Shown: piece after piece, positions 18,802 to 28,443 of the stretch
Numbering within the stretch: position 1 is the first letter of the stretch
Layout: every line of letters begins with the position of its first letter
From: Cupriavidus pauculus
GTDB lineage: Bacteria > Pseudomonadota > Gammaproteobacteria > Burkholderiales > Burkholderiaceae
NCBI RefSeq assembly: GCF_003854935.1
Contig: NZ_CP033969.1
Span: 1,488,001-1,552,000, forward strand
Reading direction: 5' to 3'
DNA length: 64,000 nt
Position numbers and translations under genes: made by a program
The notes under the pieces: model-generated
Databases searched by the model: none
Told to the model about the DNA's origin: nothing
What the model saw: only the letters and a program-made list of their open reading frames with translations

Positions 18802-20192
18802 CTCGTCAAGATACCCAGACCACCCGGGACAATCGCCAACGCCCGCGCAGCAGCAAGGGCAAGGCCAGTCCGATTCGCAAGCCGCAGGGCGCGCAGGCCG
18901 GTCACGCGCCGCGCACGCCCGGCAGCCTCCAGGCATTCCATCTGCAGCACATCGACCGCGTGCTCGGCAAGGTGCTGCTGTTCGCGCGCCCGGCCGATGC
19001 GGTGGTGAGCCACTACTTCCGCGAAAATAGCAAACTTGGCCATCGTGACCGAGGAATCATCGCTGAAGCAGTTTTCGCAGTGTTGCGTCGACGCGTCGAA
19101 TTCGGTCAATTTGCCGAAAGCGGCACCGGCGCCGCCACGCGTCGCCTGGGCCTGCTGGGCCTGGCCGCCACGCTGGGCCGCGACACGCTGACGCCGTTCC
19201 TGTATCCCGACGAAGCCGAATGGCTGGACCGCCTGACCACGATCGAGCGCTCCAGCCTGGCGCCGCGCGTGCGGGCCAATTTGCCGGAATGGCTCTATGA
19301 CGACCTTGTCGCACGTCATGGCGAGGCGTTCACGACGGCGATGGGCGATGCATGGCTGCGGCCCGCGCCGCTGGACCTGCGCGTGAACACCGCCAAGCTG
19401 TCGCGCGAAGAGGCGCTGGCGGAACTGCAGACGGCAGGCATTGTGGCCGAGCCGGCGCCGATGGCGCCCGCGGGCATCCGCCTCAAGGGCAAGCCGGCGC
19501 TGAACCAGTTGCCGCTGTTCATCAACGGCGGTGTCGAGGTGCAGGACGAAGGCAGCCAGTTGCTGTGCCACCTGCTGGCCCCGCGCCGTGGCGAGATGGT
19601 GGTGGATTTCTGCGCTGGCGCGGGCGGCAAGACGCTGGCACTGGGCGTGGCGATGCGCTCGACGGGACGCCTCTACGCATTCGACGTGTCCGAGAAGCGC
19701 CTGGCCAACCTCAAGCCGCGCCTGGCGCGTAGTGGTTTGTCCAATGTGCATCCGGTGCTGATCGATTCGGAGCGCGACGCCAAGGTCAAGCGCCTGGCCG
19801 GCAAGATCGACCGGGTGCTGGTCGATGCGCCGTGCAGCGGCCTGGGTACGCTGCGCCGGAATCCGGACCTCAAGTGGCGCCAGACGCCGGAATCGGTGGT
19901 CGAGCTGACCGCCAAGCAGGGCGCCATCCTCGAAGCGGCCGCCAAGCTCGTGAAGGGCGGTGGACGTGTCGTGTACGCCACCTGTAGCGTCCTGGAGGCC
20001 GAAAACGAGGCGATCGTCCGCGATTTTCTAGCCAAGCACGAGAATTTCCGCTTGGTGCCCGTGGCTGAAGTGCTGGCCGAGCAGAAGATCGAAGTGCGTG
20101 ACTTGCCGGCCGAAGGCGGCATGTTGGCGCTGTATCCGCACATCCACCAGACCGACGGCTTCTTTGCGGCGGTGCTGGAACGCACGCGCTGA
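18798..20192 (+). CDS. rsmB: 16S rRNA (cytosine-967-C5) methyltransferase family protein
   Basis: SAM-dependent RNA m5C methyltransferase of the RsmB/NOP2 family, 464 aa. A basic N-terminal tail (about 1-45) is followed by a NusB-like helical domain and the methyltransferase domain with motif I DFCAGAGGKTLALG, and the two family cysteines in DAPCSGLGTLRRNPD and ATCSVLEAENE. The second is the catalytic and the first the release cysteine in this family. RsmB is the usual name, but the protein could be a related RsmF-like enzyme. Start codon overlaps the purN stop. Confidence 0.92.
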   Translation: MTRQDTQTTRDNRQRPRSSKGKASPIRKPQGAQAGHAPRTPGSLQAFHLQHIDRVLGKVLLFARPADAVVSHYFRENSKLGHRDRGIIAEAVFAVLRRRVEFGQFAESGTGAATRRLGLLGLAATLGRDTLTPFLYPDEAEWLDRLTTIERSSLAPRVRANLPEWLYDDLVARHGEAFTTAMGDAWLRPAPLDLRVNTAKLSREEALAELQTAGIVAEPAPMAPAGIRLKGKPALNQLPLFINGGVEVQDEGSQLLCHLLAPRRGEMVVDFCAGAGGKTLALGVAMRSTGRLYAFDVSEKRLANLKPRLARSGLSNVHPVLIDSERDAKVKRLAGKIDRVLVDAPCSGLGTLRRNPDLKWRQTPESVVELTAKQGAILEAAAKLVKGGGRVVYATCSVLEAENEAIVRDFLAKHENFRLVPVAEVLAEQKIEVRDLPAEGGMLALYPHIHQTDGFFAAVLERTR

Positions 20193-20229
20193 TTCGGATG
20201 ATGGCTGGATCGCTGCCGAAAGCCGCCCG

Positions 20230-21585
20230 ATGAACGCCGATACGCTCGTGGCGCTGACGCGCTCGCATTCCGTGATGGGCAAGATGCTCCAGGATCTTAT
20301 CGACGATGCGGGCGGGCAGGGCTTCTTCTGGCAGATCGGCATCCTGCTGGGATGCCTGCTGGTGGCGTGGCCGCTGGCGCGCCACGTCATCAAACGGCTC
20401 GAAGCCCGGCACGAGACGTCCAGCTTCGCGCTGCGGCTGGCCGCGGTCAGCCTGGAGCGGGCGATGTTCCCGCTGTTCGCGTGGCTGCTGGTGCTGGTGG
20501 CGCGCTACGCGCTGGCGCCGTTTGCCTCGGTCAGCGTGCTGAGGCTGGCGCTGGTGCCGCTGTTCGGCATCACGGCGCTGTACTTCGCGTTCTATATCCT
20601 GCGCCGCGTGATGTCGGCCAGCGGCCAGCTTCACGGCATGCTGGTGCTGGTCGAGAAGGTGCTGACCACGCTGGTTTGGCTTGGCATGGCGCTGTACGTG
20701 GTGGGGCTGCTGCCGGACGTGATTCACTGGATGGAATCGGTGCGGTTCCCGGTGGGCGGCAAGCACCCGATCAGCATCGCCGAGGCGCTGATGGGCGTGA
20801 TCTGGATCCTGCTGACCGTGCTGGTGGCGCTGTGGTTCGGCTCCTGGCTCGAAGAGCGGCTGATGCGGGCCAGGACGCTGGACGCGAACCTCAAGGTGGT
20901 GCTGACGCGCATCGCCAAGGCGCTGCTGCTGCTGGTGTCGCTGCTGCTGAGCCTGTCGCTGGTCGGCATCGACCTGACCGTGCTGTCGGTGTTCGGCGGG
21001 GCGCTGGGCGTCGGGCTGGGCCTGGGTTTGCAGAAGATCGCCAGCAACTACATCTCGGGGTTCATCATCCTGCTGGACCGCTCGGTCAAGCTGGGCGACC
21101 AGATCACGGTGGACAAGTACACTGGCATCGTGTCGCAGATCCGCACCCGCTACACCGTGGTGCGCAACGGCGACGGCGAGACGCTGGTGCCGAACGAGCA
21201 ACTGGTGGCGCAGTCCGTGCAGAACCATTCGTTCTCCGGCACCAACGTGCGGGTGGCGGTGCGGGTGCAGGCCGACTACGCGAGCGACCCCGAGACGGTG
21301 ATCGCGCTGCTGCAGGACGCTGTGCGCGATGTGCCACGTGTGCTGCCCGAACCGGCCCCGGCCGCGTTCCTGGTGGCCTTTGCCGACAGCGGTATCGAGT
21401 ACGAAGCGGCGGTCTACATCGCCGATCCCGAAAACGGCAAGCTGGGCGTGCAGTCGGCGATGAATCGCGCAATCTGGCGGATCTTCCAGGCGAATGGCGT
21501 GTCCATTCCTTATCCGCAGCGGGAACTGCGGATCTTGCCGGGCGCCGGCGAGCCCGTGGCGGCGGCCGCGGTGCCACAGGACTGA
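20230..21585 (+). CDS. MscS-family mechanosensitive channel
   Basis: A 451-residue inner-membrane protein with about five to six hydrophobic segments (near residues 30-50, 75-95, 100-125, 140-160, 190-215, 240-275). The pore-lining MscS signature GVGLGLGLQKIASNYISG with its glycine spacing is followed by the beta-domain entry LLDRSVKLGDQI. This fits a medium-size MscS paralogue that releases solutes on osmotic downshock. The ATG at 20230 is used; no earlier start gives protein-like sequence. It lies 37 bp after rsmB and probably shares its transcript. Confidence 0.93.
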   Translation: MNADTLVALTRSHSVMGKMLQDLIDDAGGQGFFWQIGILLGCLLVAWPLARHVIKRLEARHETSSFALRLAAVSLERAMFPLFAWLLVLVARYALAPFASVSVLRLALVPLFGITALYFAFYILRRVMSASGQLHGMLVLVEKVLTTLVWLGMALYVVGLLPDVIHWMESVRFPVGGKHPISIAEALMGVIWILLTVLVALWFGSWLEERLMRARTLDANLKVVLTRIAKALLLLVSLLLSLSLVGIDLTVLSVFGGALGVGLGLGLQKIASNYISGFIILLDRSVKLGDQITVDKYTGIVSQIRTRYTVVRNGDGETLVPNEQLVAQSVQNHSFSGTNVRVAVRVQADYASDPETVIALLQDAVRDVPRVLPEPAPAAFLVAFADSGIEYEAAVYIADPENGKLGVQSAMNRAIWRIFQANGVSIPYPQRELRILPGAGEPVAAAAVPQD

Positions 21586-21893
21586 GTGGCGCCAACGCCA
21601 TCTGCGGAACGAATGGCGGCAGGCCCTATCAAAGTCGGGGAAAAAGCGGATGTCCCACCCGCCGCGATCCGGTAGAATTGCCGGTTGTCGCGGGTTGACC
21701 GAATCCCCGCTGCCCCACACCAGACAACCGCCAGATTGCAGCGGTTCGTGCCTCGGCCTGGCGCCCCCTCAGGGCAGCGCCCGCGCCAGAAAGCTATCGC
21801 AATCGCTGAATTTGCAGTCCTTTTTCTGCGCGACAGGTGCGCCGCACGGTGGTGCCGCGCTGCAAACACTCGTTTTACGACGGAGAACATAGT
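21586..21893. other. 308-bp region with desaturase promoter and long leader
   Basis: A TAGAAT box at 21673-21678 is the likely -10 of the desaturase and would leave a leader of about 210 nt. The leader contains a 7-bp inverted repeat CTGGCGC (21758-21764) / GCGCCAG (21783-21789). No ORF is convincing. Confidence 0.5.
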
Positions 21894-23084
21894 TTGTTCG
21901 ACATTATTCTTGACTGGGCCGCCAACGGCCTTGCCAACTGGTCCTGGTGGGAGATCGTGATCTTCACGCTCGTGGTGACGCACATCACCATCGCGGGCGT
22001 CACCATCTTCCTGCACCGCTGCATGGCGCACCGGTCGCTGGACCTGCATCCCATCGCCCAGCACTTCTTCCGCTTCTGGCTCTGGCTGACCACCGGCATG
22101 GTGACCAAGGAATGGACCGCCATCCACCGCAAGCACCACGCCAAGTGCGAGACGGCCGACGACCCCCACAGCCCGCAGACGCGCGGCATCCGCAAGGTGC
22201 TGCTGGAAGGCGCCGAGCTGTACCGCACCGAGGCCAAGAACAAGGAAACGATTGCCAAGTTCGGCCACGGCACGCCTGACGACTGGATCGAGCGCAACGT
22301 GTATTCGCGCTTTGGCTGGCAGGGCGTGGGCCTGATGCTGATCATCGACCTGGCGCTGTTCGGCGTGATCGGCATGACCGTGTGGGCCGTGCAGATGCTG
22401 TGGATTCCGATCCACGCGGCCGGCATCATCAATGGCCTGGGCCACTGGTGGGGCTACCGCAACTACGATTGCGAGGATGCTTCGACCAACGTGTCGCCGT
22501 GGGGCTTCATCATCGGCGGCGAGGAACTGCACAACAACCACCACACGTACCCGACGTCGGCCAAGTTCTCGATCAAGTGGTACGAGATCGACGTGGGCTG
22601 GTGGTACATCCGCGCGATGCAGTCGGTGGGCCTGGCCAAGGTCAAGAAGACCCCGCCCAAGGCTCGCCTGGTGGAAGCGCGTCCGGTGGACCACAACACG
22701 CTGGAGGCGATCATCGCCAACCGCTACGACGTGATGGCCCGCTACGCCAAGGCGCTGAAGAGCGCGTACCGTGCCGAGCTGCGCAAGCACAAGGAAGGCA
22801 ACTCGCCCGAGTACAAGAGCTACAAGCCCGCGCGCAAGTGGTTCCACCGCGAGGAAGTGAAGCTGGCCGCGCCGCAGCGCCAGCAACTGGCCAGCATCAC
22901 CGAGCAGAACAAGATGCTGCACACCTACGTGGAAATGCGCCGCGAGCTGGCCGTGATCTGGGGCCGCTCGAACATGACGCGCGAGCAACTGCTGGCTCAG
23001 CTTCAGGCGTGGTGCCACCGCGCCGAGGCCAGCGGCATCCAGGCGCTGCAGGAGTTTTCGCTGCGTCTGCGCCGGTACGCCTGA
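21894..23084 (+). CDS. Membrane fatty acid desaturase (DesA/acyl-CoA desaturase family)
   Basis: A 396-residue di-iron membrane desaturase with the three histidine boxes HRCMAH, HRKHH and HNNHH and hydrophobic segments between about 20 and 190. It introduces a double bond into membrane acyl chains. The start is taken as TTG at 21894 because GGAGA sits 8 nt before it and the family sequence begins at LFDIILDWAANG; the upstream in-frame ATG at 21837 gives unrelated sequence. A basic C-terminal extension of about 110 residues, ending in AEASGIQALQEFSLRLRRY, follows the catalytic part and is found in proteobacterial homologues as far as I recall. A terminator follows at 23113. Confidence 0.9.
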   Translation: MFDIILDWAANGLANWSWWEIVIFTLVVTHITIAGVTIFLHRCMAHRSLDLHPIAQHFFRFWLWLTTGMVTKEWTAIHRKHHAKCETADDPHSPQTRGIRKVLLEGAELYRTEAKNKETIAKFGHGTPDDWIERNVYSRFGWQGVGLMLIIDLALFGVIGMTVWAVQMLWIPIHAAGIINGLGHWWGYRNYDCEDASTNVSPWGFIIGGEELHNNHHTYPTSAKFSIKWYEIDVGWWYIRAMQSVGLAKVKKTPPKARLVEARPVDHNTLEAIIANRYDVMARYAKALKSAYRAELRKHKEGNSPEYKSYKPARKWFHREEVKLAAPQRQQLASITEQNKMLHTYVEMRRELAVIWGRSNMTREQLLAQLQAWCHRAEASGIQALQEFSLRLRRYA

Positions 23085-23112
23085 TACAATCGCCGACGCG
23101 CCCGTCATGGCT

Positions 23113-23144
23113 AAAAGCCCCGCCCCAGGCGGGGCTTTTCTTTT
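23113..23144 (+). terminator. Intrinsic terminator after desaturase
   Basis: A 12-bp perfect stem AAAAGCCCCGCC (23113-23124) / GGCGGGGCTTTT (23128-23139) with a 3-nt loop runs into CTTTT. Confidence 0.9.
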
Positions 23145-23225
23145 GGCTACACTCCCCCATGTTTCCGGCATAGATCGCGCGGCCGAGCGCGACGGCCCAC
23201 GGGCGCCACGAGGAGTACTGCTTAC

Positions 23226-24380
23226 ATGACCCCACAAACGATCAAGACCGTCGAGTTCGAGAAACCGAACCTCGCGGATGCCGAGAACGCCGCTGGCGGC
23301 AGTTGCGTGGCCCACGCCTGGGCCAAGGTGCCGCCGGCGCTGACCCCCGACGAACGCAGCGCCCTGAAGGACCGCATCCGCCGCCTGCTCAAGGCGCGCA
23401 ACGCGGTGCTGGTGGCGCACTATTACGTCGACGCCGACCTGCAGGACCTGGCCGAGGAAACCGGCGGCTGCGTGTCCGATTCCCTTGAGATGGCCCGCTT
23501 CGGCCGCGACCACGCCGCGCAGACGCTGGTGGTGGCCGGCGTGCGCTTCATGGGCGAGACCGCCAAGATCCTGAGCCCCGAGAAGACGATCCTGATGCCG
23601 GATCTCGACGCGACCTGCTCGCTCGACCTGGGCTGTCCGGCCGACGAATTCGCCGCGTTCTGCGACGCGCATCCGGACCGCACGGTCGTGGTCTACGCCA
23701 ACACCAGCGCCGCCGTGAAGGCGCGCGCTGACTGGATGGTGACGTCAAGCATCGGGCTGAAGATCGTCGAGCACCTGCACGCGCGCGGCGAGAAGATCCT
23801 GTGGGCCCCGGACAAGCACCTGGGCAGCTACATCCAGAAGCAGACCGGCGCCGACATGCTGCTGTGGCAGGGCTCGTGCCTGGTCCACGACGAGTTCAAG
23901 GGTGTCGAGCTGGACCTGCTGCGCCGCGAGCACCCGAACGCCAGGATTCTGGTGCATCCCGAGTCGCCGGCGAACGTGGTGGCCCAGGCCGACGTGGTCG
24001 GCTCGACCAGCCAGCTGATCGCGGCCGCCCAGCAGCTCGACGCCAGGGAGTTCATCGTCGCGACCGACAACGGCATCCTGCACAAGATGCGCATGGCCGC
24101 GCCGGGCAAGCTGTTCATCGAAGCCCCCACGGCCGGCAACAGCGCCACGTGCAAGAGTTGCGCGCATTGCCCGTGGATGGCGATGAACGCGCTGACCAAC
24201 CTGGCCGAGGTGCTGGAGACGGGCCGCAACGAGATCCACGTGGATCCGGCCATCGGCCGCCGCGCCGTGACCTGCATCGACCGCATGCTCGACTTTGCCG
24301 CCGCGCAGAAGGCCAACGTGCGGCCCGCCGCCGACCTCGCCCGCGAGGGCGCGCTGTTCCAGGGAGTCGGCCCGGCATGA
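23226..24380 (+). CDS. nadA: Quinolinate synthase A
   Basis: [4Fe-4S] enzyme that condenses iminoaspartate with dihydroxyacetone phosphate to quinolinate in NAD synthesis. The 384-residue protein has the three cluster-type cysteine regions GGCVSDSLE (about 80-88), [15 protein letters not shown] and the C-terminal [26 protein letters not shown] near residue 62 is also typical. The ATG is preceded by GAGGAGT. A TACACT box at 23147-23152 may be the -10. The stop overlaps nadC by four bases. Confidence 0.97.
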   Translation: MTPQTIKTVEFEKPNLADAENAAGGSCVAHAWAKVPPALTPDERSALKDRIRRLLKARNAVLVAHYYVDADLQDLAEETGGCVSDSLEMARFGRDHAAQTLVVAGVRFMGETAKILSPEKTILMPDLDATCSLDLGCPADEFAAFCDAHPDRTVVVYANTSAAVKARADWMVTSSIGLKIVEHLHARGEKILWAPDKHLGSYIQKQTGADMLLWQGSCLVHDEFKGVELDLLRREHPNARILVHPESPANVVAQADVVGSTSQLIAAAQQLDAREFIVATDNGILHKMRMAAPGKLFIEAPTAGNSATCKSCAHCPWMAMNALTNLAEVLETGRNEIHVDPAIGRRAVTCIDRMLDFAAAQKANVRPAADLAREGALFQGVGPA

Positions 24381-25240
24381 GCGTGAATCCGTTGTTCGAC
24401 AGCTACGGCCCGGCACTGGCCGCCGCGCTGGAAGCCAATGTGCGCGCCGCGATTGCCGAGGACGTGGGCACGGGCGACCTGACCGGCCTGCTGGTGCCGG
24501 CCGACAAGCCGGTGCAGGCGCGCGTGATCGTGCGCGAGGGGGCCGTGCTGTGCGGCCGTCCGTGGTTCGAAGCGTGCATGAAGGCCGTGGACGAGCGGCT
24601 GCGCGTGACGTGGCATCGGGAAGAAGGCGCGCGGATGGCGCCCGACGACCTGGTATGCGAGATCACCGGCCCCGCGCGCGCGCTGCTGACCGCCGAGCGG
24701 CCGTCGCTGAATTTCCTGCAACTGCTGTCGGGCGTGGCCACGGCCACCCGCCGCTATGCGGACCTGATCGCCGACACGCGGGCGCGCGTGCTGGACACCC
24801 GCAAGACGCTGCCGGGCCTGCGGCTCGCGCAGAAGTACGCGGTCAAGGTAGGCGGCGGCGAGAACCAGCGGCTGGCGCTCTACGACGGCATCCTGATCAA
24901 GGAAAACCACATCGCCGCCGCGGGCAGCATCACGGCCGCCGTGCAGGCGGCGCTGGCGCTGGGCACGCGGGCGTCGATCCAGGTCGAGGTCGAGTCGATC
25001 GCCGAGCTGGAAGAAGCGCTGACAGCCGGTGCGAAGTCCGTCCTGATCGACAATTTCACGCTCGACATGATGCGCGAGGCCGTGGCGATCAACCAGGGCC
25101 GGGCGCTGCTTGAGGTGTCGGGCGGCGTCAACTACGAGACCATCCGCCAGTTCGCCGAAACCGGCGTCGACCGCATCTCGGTGGGCGCGCTGACGAAGGA
25201 CGTGCGTGCGACCGATTACTCGCTGCGGGTGGCGGGGTAG
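24377..25240 (+). CDS. nadC: Nicotinate-nucleotide pyrophosphorylase (carboxylating), quinolinate phosphoribosyltransferase
   Basis: Converts quinolinate and PRPP to nicotinate mononucleotide. The 287-residue protein has EDVGTGDLT near residue 30, the [20 protein letters not shown] block with the PRPP- and substrate-binding basic residues, ILIKENHI, the VEVES acidic motif and the C-terminal LLEVSGGVN and DRISVGALT phosphate-binding loops. The ATG (24377) overlaps the nadA stop, so both are one translational unit. It converges on nadB with a repeat in the 109-bp gap. Confidence 0.97.
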   Translation: MSVNPLFDSYGPALAAALEANVRAAIAEDVGTGDLTGLLVPADKPVQARVIVREGAVLCGRPWFEACMKAVDERLRVTWHREEGARMAPDDLVCEITGPARALLTAERPSLNFLQLLSGVATATRRYADLIADTRARVLDTRKTLPGLRLAQKYAVKVGGGENQRLALYDGILIKENHIAAAGSITAAVQAALALGTRASIQVEVESIAELEEALTAGAKSVLIDNFTLDMMREAVAINQGRALLEVSGGVNYETIRQFAETGVDRISVGALTKDVRATDYSLRVAG

Positions 25241-25250
25241 GGGTGGTTTT

Positions 25251-25303
25251 GCTCCCCTCTCCCGCTGGGAGATGGGTTGGGGGAGGGGGGGTGGGGGAGA
25301 GGG
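25251..25303. repeat. Dispersed CCCTCTCC palindromic repeat, copy 2
   Basis: GCTCCCCTCTCCCGC and the inverted GCTGGGAGATGGG-type arm are followed by a purine-rich GGGGGAGAGGGC end. It lies between the convergent nadC and nadB ends and could serve as a terminator for both. Confidence 0.65.
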
Positions 25304-25349
25304 CGTTGAGGTTCAAAGTGAGACTTGTCTGGCCTTGAACCGCCGGCCC

Positions 25350-26954
25350 TCACCCCCGCCGCCGTGCCGCCCGTACCGTCATCGGTTGCAGCACGGTCGG
25401 CAGCGCCTTGGGCAGCGTGTCGGGGTAGTCGCGGCTGTAGTGCAGGCCGCGGCTTTCGTGGCGCGAGTAGGCGCCATCGACGATCATCGCGGCCACTTCC
25501 ACGAGGTTGCGCAGTTCCAGCAGGTCGCGCGTGACGCGGAAGTTGGCGTAGTACTCGGCGATTTCCTCGCGCAGCAGGCCGATGCGGTGCTGCGCGCGTT
25601 CCAGCCGCTTGTCGGTGCGCACGATGCCGACGTAGTTCCACATCATCCGCCGCAGTTCGTCCCAGTTGTGCGAGACGACGACTTCCTCGTCGGCGTCCGA
25701 CACGCGGCTCTCGTCCCAGGCGGGTAGCTGGACGTCGGGCGCGCCGGCCTTGCCTTGCGCGGCGATGTCGTCGGCGGCCGCCCGGCCGATCACCATGCAT
25801 TCCAGCAGCGAATTCGACGCCAGCCGGTTGGCGCCGTGCAGCCCCGTGCAGCCGGTCTCGCCCACCGCGTAGAGACCGGCCACGTCAGTGCGTCCGGCCG
25901 TGTCGGTGACCACGCCACCGCAGGTGTAGTGGGCCGCCGGCACCACCGGGATCGGCTCGCGCGCGATGTCGATGCCAAGCTCCAGGCAGCGCGCGTGGAT
26001 CGTTGGGAAATGTTCCTTCAGGAATGCCTCGGGCTGGTGCGTGATGTCCAGGTAGACGCAGTCCAGGCCGCGCTTCTTCATCTCGAAGTCGATGGCCCGC
26101 GCCACCACGTCACGCGGCGCCAGTTCGGCGCGGTCGTCGTGATCGGGCATGAAGCGCGTGCCGTCGGGCAGCTTTAGCAGGCCACCTTCGCCACGCACGG
26201 CTTCCGAAATCAGGAACGACTTGGCGTAGGGGTGGTAGAGGCAGGTCGGATGGAACTGGATGAATTCCATGTTGGCCACGCGGCAGCCCGCGCGCCATGC
26301 CATGGCGATGCCGTCGCCGGTGGCCGTGTCCGGGTTGGTCGTGTAGAGATAGACCTTGCCGGCGCCGCCGGCCGCCAGCACGGTCTGGGTGGCCGTGATG
26401 GTCCGCACCGTGTCGGTGGCCACGTCCAGCACGTAGAGCCCGTAGCAGCGGTTGCCGGGCAGGCCCAGCTTGGCCGACGTGATCAGGTCGATGGCGAACT
26501 GGTCTTCCAGGATCGTGATGTTGGGATGCCGGCGCGCCTGCTCGGCCAGCGTGGTGACCACGGCGTGGCCGGTGGCGTCTGCGGCGTGGATGATCCGCCG
26601 GCGGCTGTGGCCGCCTTCGCGCGTCAGGTGAAAGCCCAGTTCGGCCTGGTCGTCACGGGTGAACGGCACGCCGCGGTCAATCAGCCACTGGATCGCCTCC
26701 CGGCCGTGCTCGACGATGTAGCGCGTGGCCTCCTCGTCGCAGAGCCCGGCACCGGCCACCAGCGTGTCCTGCGTATGCTCGTCGTGGCTGTCGCCCGAAT
26801 CCAGCACTGCCGCGATACCCCCCTGGGCCCAGTCGCTGGCGCCCGTCGTCATGGCGCGCTTGCTGAGGATGACCACCCGGTGGGTGTCGGCCAACTGCAA
26901 CGCGACGGTAAGGCCGGCCAGACCGCTGCCGACGATCGCGACATCGAAGTTCAT
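25350..26954 (-). CDS. nadB: L-aspartate oxidase
   Basis: FAD enzyme that oxidises aspartate to iminoaspartate, the substrate of NadA. The 534-residue protein has the dinucleotide fold [17 protein letters not shown] (residues 3-19), [12 protein letters not shown], the active-site region [19 protein letters not shown], and the helical C-terminal domain. The ATG at 26952-26954 is chosen; the 49 extra in-frame residues upstream do not resemble the family. It is encoded opposite to nadA-nadC and converges on nadC, so all three NAD-synthesis genes are together but under separate promoters. Confidence 0.97.
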   Translation of the reverse strand: MNFDVAIVGSGLAGLTVALQLADTHRVVILSKRAMTTGASDWAQGGIAAVLDSGDSHDEHTQDTLVAGAGLCDEEATRYIVEHGREAIQWLIDRGVPFTRDDQAELGFHLTREGGHSRRRIIHAADATGHAVVTTLAEQARRHPNITILEDQFAIDLITSAKLGLPGNRCYGLYVLDVATDTVRTITATQTVLAAGGAGKVYLYTTNPDTATGDGIAMAWRAGCRVANMEFIQFHPTCLYHPYAKSFLISEAVRGEGGLLKLPDGTRFMPDHDDRAELAPRDVVARAIDFEMKKRGLDCVYLDITHQPEAFLKEHFPTIHARCLELGIDIAREPIPVVPAAHYTCGGVVTDTAGRTDVAGLYAVGETGCTGLHGANRLASNSLLECMVIGRAAADDIAAQGKAGAPDVQLPAWDESRVSDADEEVVVSHNWDELRRMMWNYVGIVRTDKRLERAQHRIGLLREEIAEYYANFRVTRDLLELRNLVEVAAMIVDGAYSRHESRGLHYSRDYPDTLPKALPTVLQPMTVRAARRRG

Positions 26955-27104
26955 GGTGCAGGGGGATCGCTTTGGGGGCGAAAGCGTGATGGGGGAAGCG
27001 GGGAAGTCTACACCGGCTTGCCACAAAACTGACATCTTTCCCTTGTCTGACAAGGGTTGGCGGCCGATGGAAGGGCGCCCGGCGACACGGTGGGGCCCCA
27101 ATGC

Positions 27105-27131
27105 AAAAAGCCCCGCGAATGCGAGGCTTTT
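27105..27131 (-). terminator. Intrinsic terminator after rpmB-rpmG
   Basis: The inverted repeat AAAAGCCCCGC (27106-27116) / GCGAGGCTTTT (27121-27131), one mismatch, is followed by TTTTTGC when read on the minus strand, 20 nt after the rpmG stop. Confidence 0.8.
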
Positions 27132-27151
27132 GGCTGAAGACCATCGATCAA

Positions 27152-27322
27152 TTACTTGATCTTGGTTTCCTTGTAAGGCACGTGCTTGCGGGCGATGGGA
27201 TCGAACTTCGAGATCTCCATCTTTTCCGGCATGGTGCGCTTGTTCTTGGTGGTCGTGTAGAAATGACCGGTACCTGCGGTCGATTCCAGCTTGATCTTGT
27301 CGCGTCCGCCTTTGCTGGCCAT
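27152..27322 (-). CDS. rpmG: 50S ribosomal protein L33
   Basis: A 56-residue basic protein beginning [19 protein letters not shown] and containing [22 protein letters not shown]. It has no cysteines, so it is the zinc-independent (C-minus) form of L33. A ribosome site GGAG precedes the ATG at 27320-27322. It lies 13 bp after rpmB in the usual rpmB-rpmG pair and is followed by a terminator. Confidence 0.97.
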   Translation of the reverse strand: MASKGGRDKIKLESTAGTGHFYTTTKNKRTMPEKMEISKFDPIARKHVPYKETKIK

Positions 27323-27335
27323 GGTGTACTCCTAA

Positions 27336-27569
27336 TTAGACTTCGCCGCGTGCGCGCAGGTCTGCGAGCACGGCGTCGATGCCTTTCTTGTCGATCAGGC
27401 GCAGACCGGCGTTCGAGACGCGCAGGCTCACCCAGCGGTTTTCCGATTCAACGAAGAAGCGGCGGTTCTGCAGGTTGGGCAGAAAACGGCGCTTGGTCTT
27501 GTTGTTTGCGTGGGAAACGTTGTTGCCGACCATCGGCGCTTTCCCGGTCACTTGACAGACGCGTGCCAT
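27336..27569 (-). CDS. rpmB: 50S ribosomal protein L28
   Basis: A 77-residue protein with the L28 features [32 protein letters not shown] and [21 protein letters not shown] precedes the ATG. It is the first gene of the rpmB-rpmG operon, with a perfect TATAAT upstream at 27670-27675. Confidence 0.97.
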
Positions 27570-27951
27570 GAAGCACTCCTAAATCTTATTCGTGGACAAT
27601 GTTCGCAACAGATCAACAAAAGGCGCGCGGGCCCGGACTGCAGCGGATTGGTACTTCAGCGAAACGAACATTATAGACCGGAAACGAGCGGCGAATCAAT
27701 GCCTTCCGAGAGTTTCGGAAGCGGGCCGTTGTGCCGTGCCGCTTGCGTCACGTACGGCGACGCCGATCGGCGGGTCTTGTTCCAGGGCACCGCGGCGGGG
27801 CGCGGTGCGGCCGCCACTGTAATCGGGCGGCCGGCGGAAGTCCAGCGCCGCGCGGCCGGCCGGGGTCGATATTTCCCGAAAGCGATGGGGGCGTCCCGGG
27901 CGGCGGACGGTGCAGTCGCTTACAATGGCGGCTGTTGACCGGTTGACTCCC
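27570..27951. other. 382-bp divergent control region of rpmB and fkpB
   Basis: On the minus strand a perfect TATAAT (27670-27675) with a weak TTGATT (27695-27700) is the likely rpmB promoter, leaving a leader of about 94 nt. On the plus strand TACAAT (27921-27926) lies 25 nt before the fkpB start. The GC-rich part between (27710-27900) contains no gene I can support. Confidence 0.55.
27670..27675 (-). promoter_or_regulatory. -10 box of rpmB-rpmG
   Basis: The hexamer reads TATAAT on the minus strand, a perfect consensus. The best -35 is TTGATT with a 19-nt spacer. Confidence 0.6.
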
Positions 27952-28443
27952 ATGACTTTGCAAACTACTCCGGCGCAGGCCGGCGCCGCGGACGCGTCCG
28001 CGCGCAAGACCGTCCAGGCCGATTCCTTCCTGACGCTGCACTACAGTATCGCCCTCGAGAACGGCACCGAAGTGGTGAGCACGTTCGAGGAAAAGCCGGC
28101 CACGCTGCTGCTGGGCCAGGGCCAGCTGGCGCCCACGCTGGAGCAGGCGCTGCTGGGCATGCCCGAAGGCCAGCGCATGACGTACCGGCTGGACCCGGAC
28201 CATGCGTTCGGCCCGCGCAATCCCGAACTGCTGCAGTGGGTCTCGCTGGCCACGCTGCGCGAGAACAGCTCGTTCGAGGAGGAATACACGCCGGGCGATC
28301 TCGTCGAGTTCAACGCGCCCGGCGGCGGCAAGTACGCCGGTGTGCTGAAGGAATACGGCGACACCGCGGCGCTCTTCGATTTCAACCACCCGCTGGCCGG
28401 ACAGACAATCCTGTTCGACGTCCAGCTGATCGGAATTCTCTGA
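27952..28443 (+). CDS. FKBP-type peptidyl-prolyl isomerase, SlpA/FkpB-like
   Basis: A 163-residue FKBP of the SlyD/FkpB group: [29 protein letters not shown] and [15 protein letters not shown] are the two conserved edges of the FKBP core, with the insert-in-flap domain between about residues 80 and 130. It probably acts as a cytoplasmic folding helper. The ATG at 27952 follows a short leader. The stop overlaps the ispH start by one base; the fkpB-ispH pairing is also found in E. coli. Confidence 0.93.
   Translation: MTLQTTPAQAGAADASARKTVQADSFLTLHYSIALENGTEVVSTFEEKPATLLLGQGQLAPTLEQALLGMPEGQRMTYRLDPDHAFGPRNPELLQWVSLATLRENSSFEEEYTPGDLVEFNAPGGGKYAGVLKEYGDTAALFDFNHPLAGQTILFDVQLIGIL

Noticed and set aside
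22700-23084. C-terminal tail of the desaturase as a captured transposase fragment
   Set aside because: The AEASGI...L..F...LR pattern vaguely recalls ISL3-type transposases, but the frame is intact, codon use is the same as in the rest of the gene, and no repeats or target duplications are present.
23107-23229. Small ORF of about 40 codons ending at the nadA start
   Set aside because: It runs straight through the desaturase terminator and has no ribosome site; its overlap with nadA appears fortuitous.
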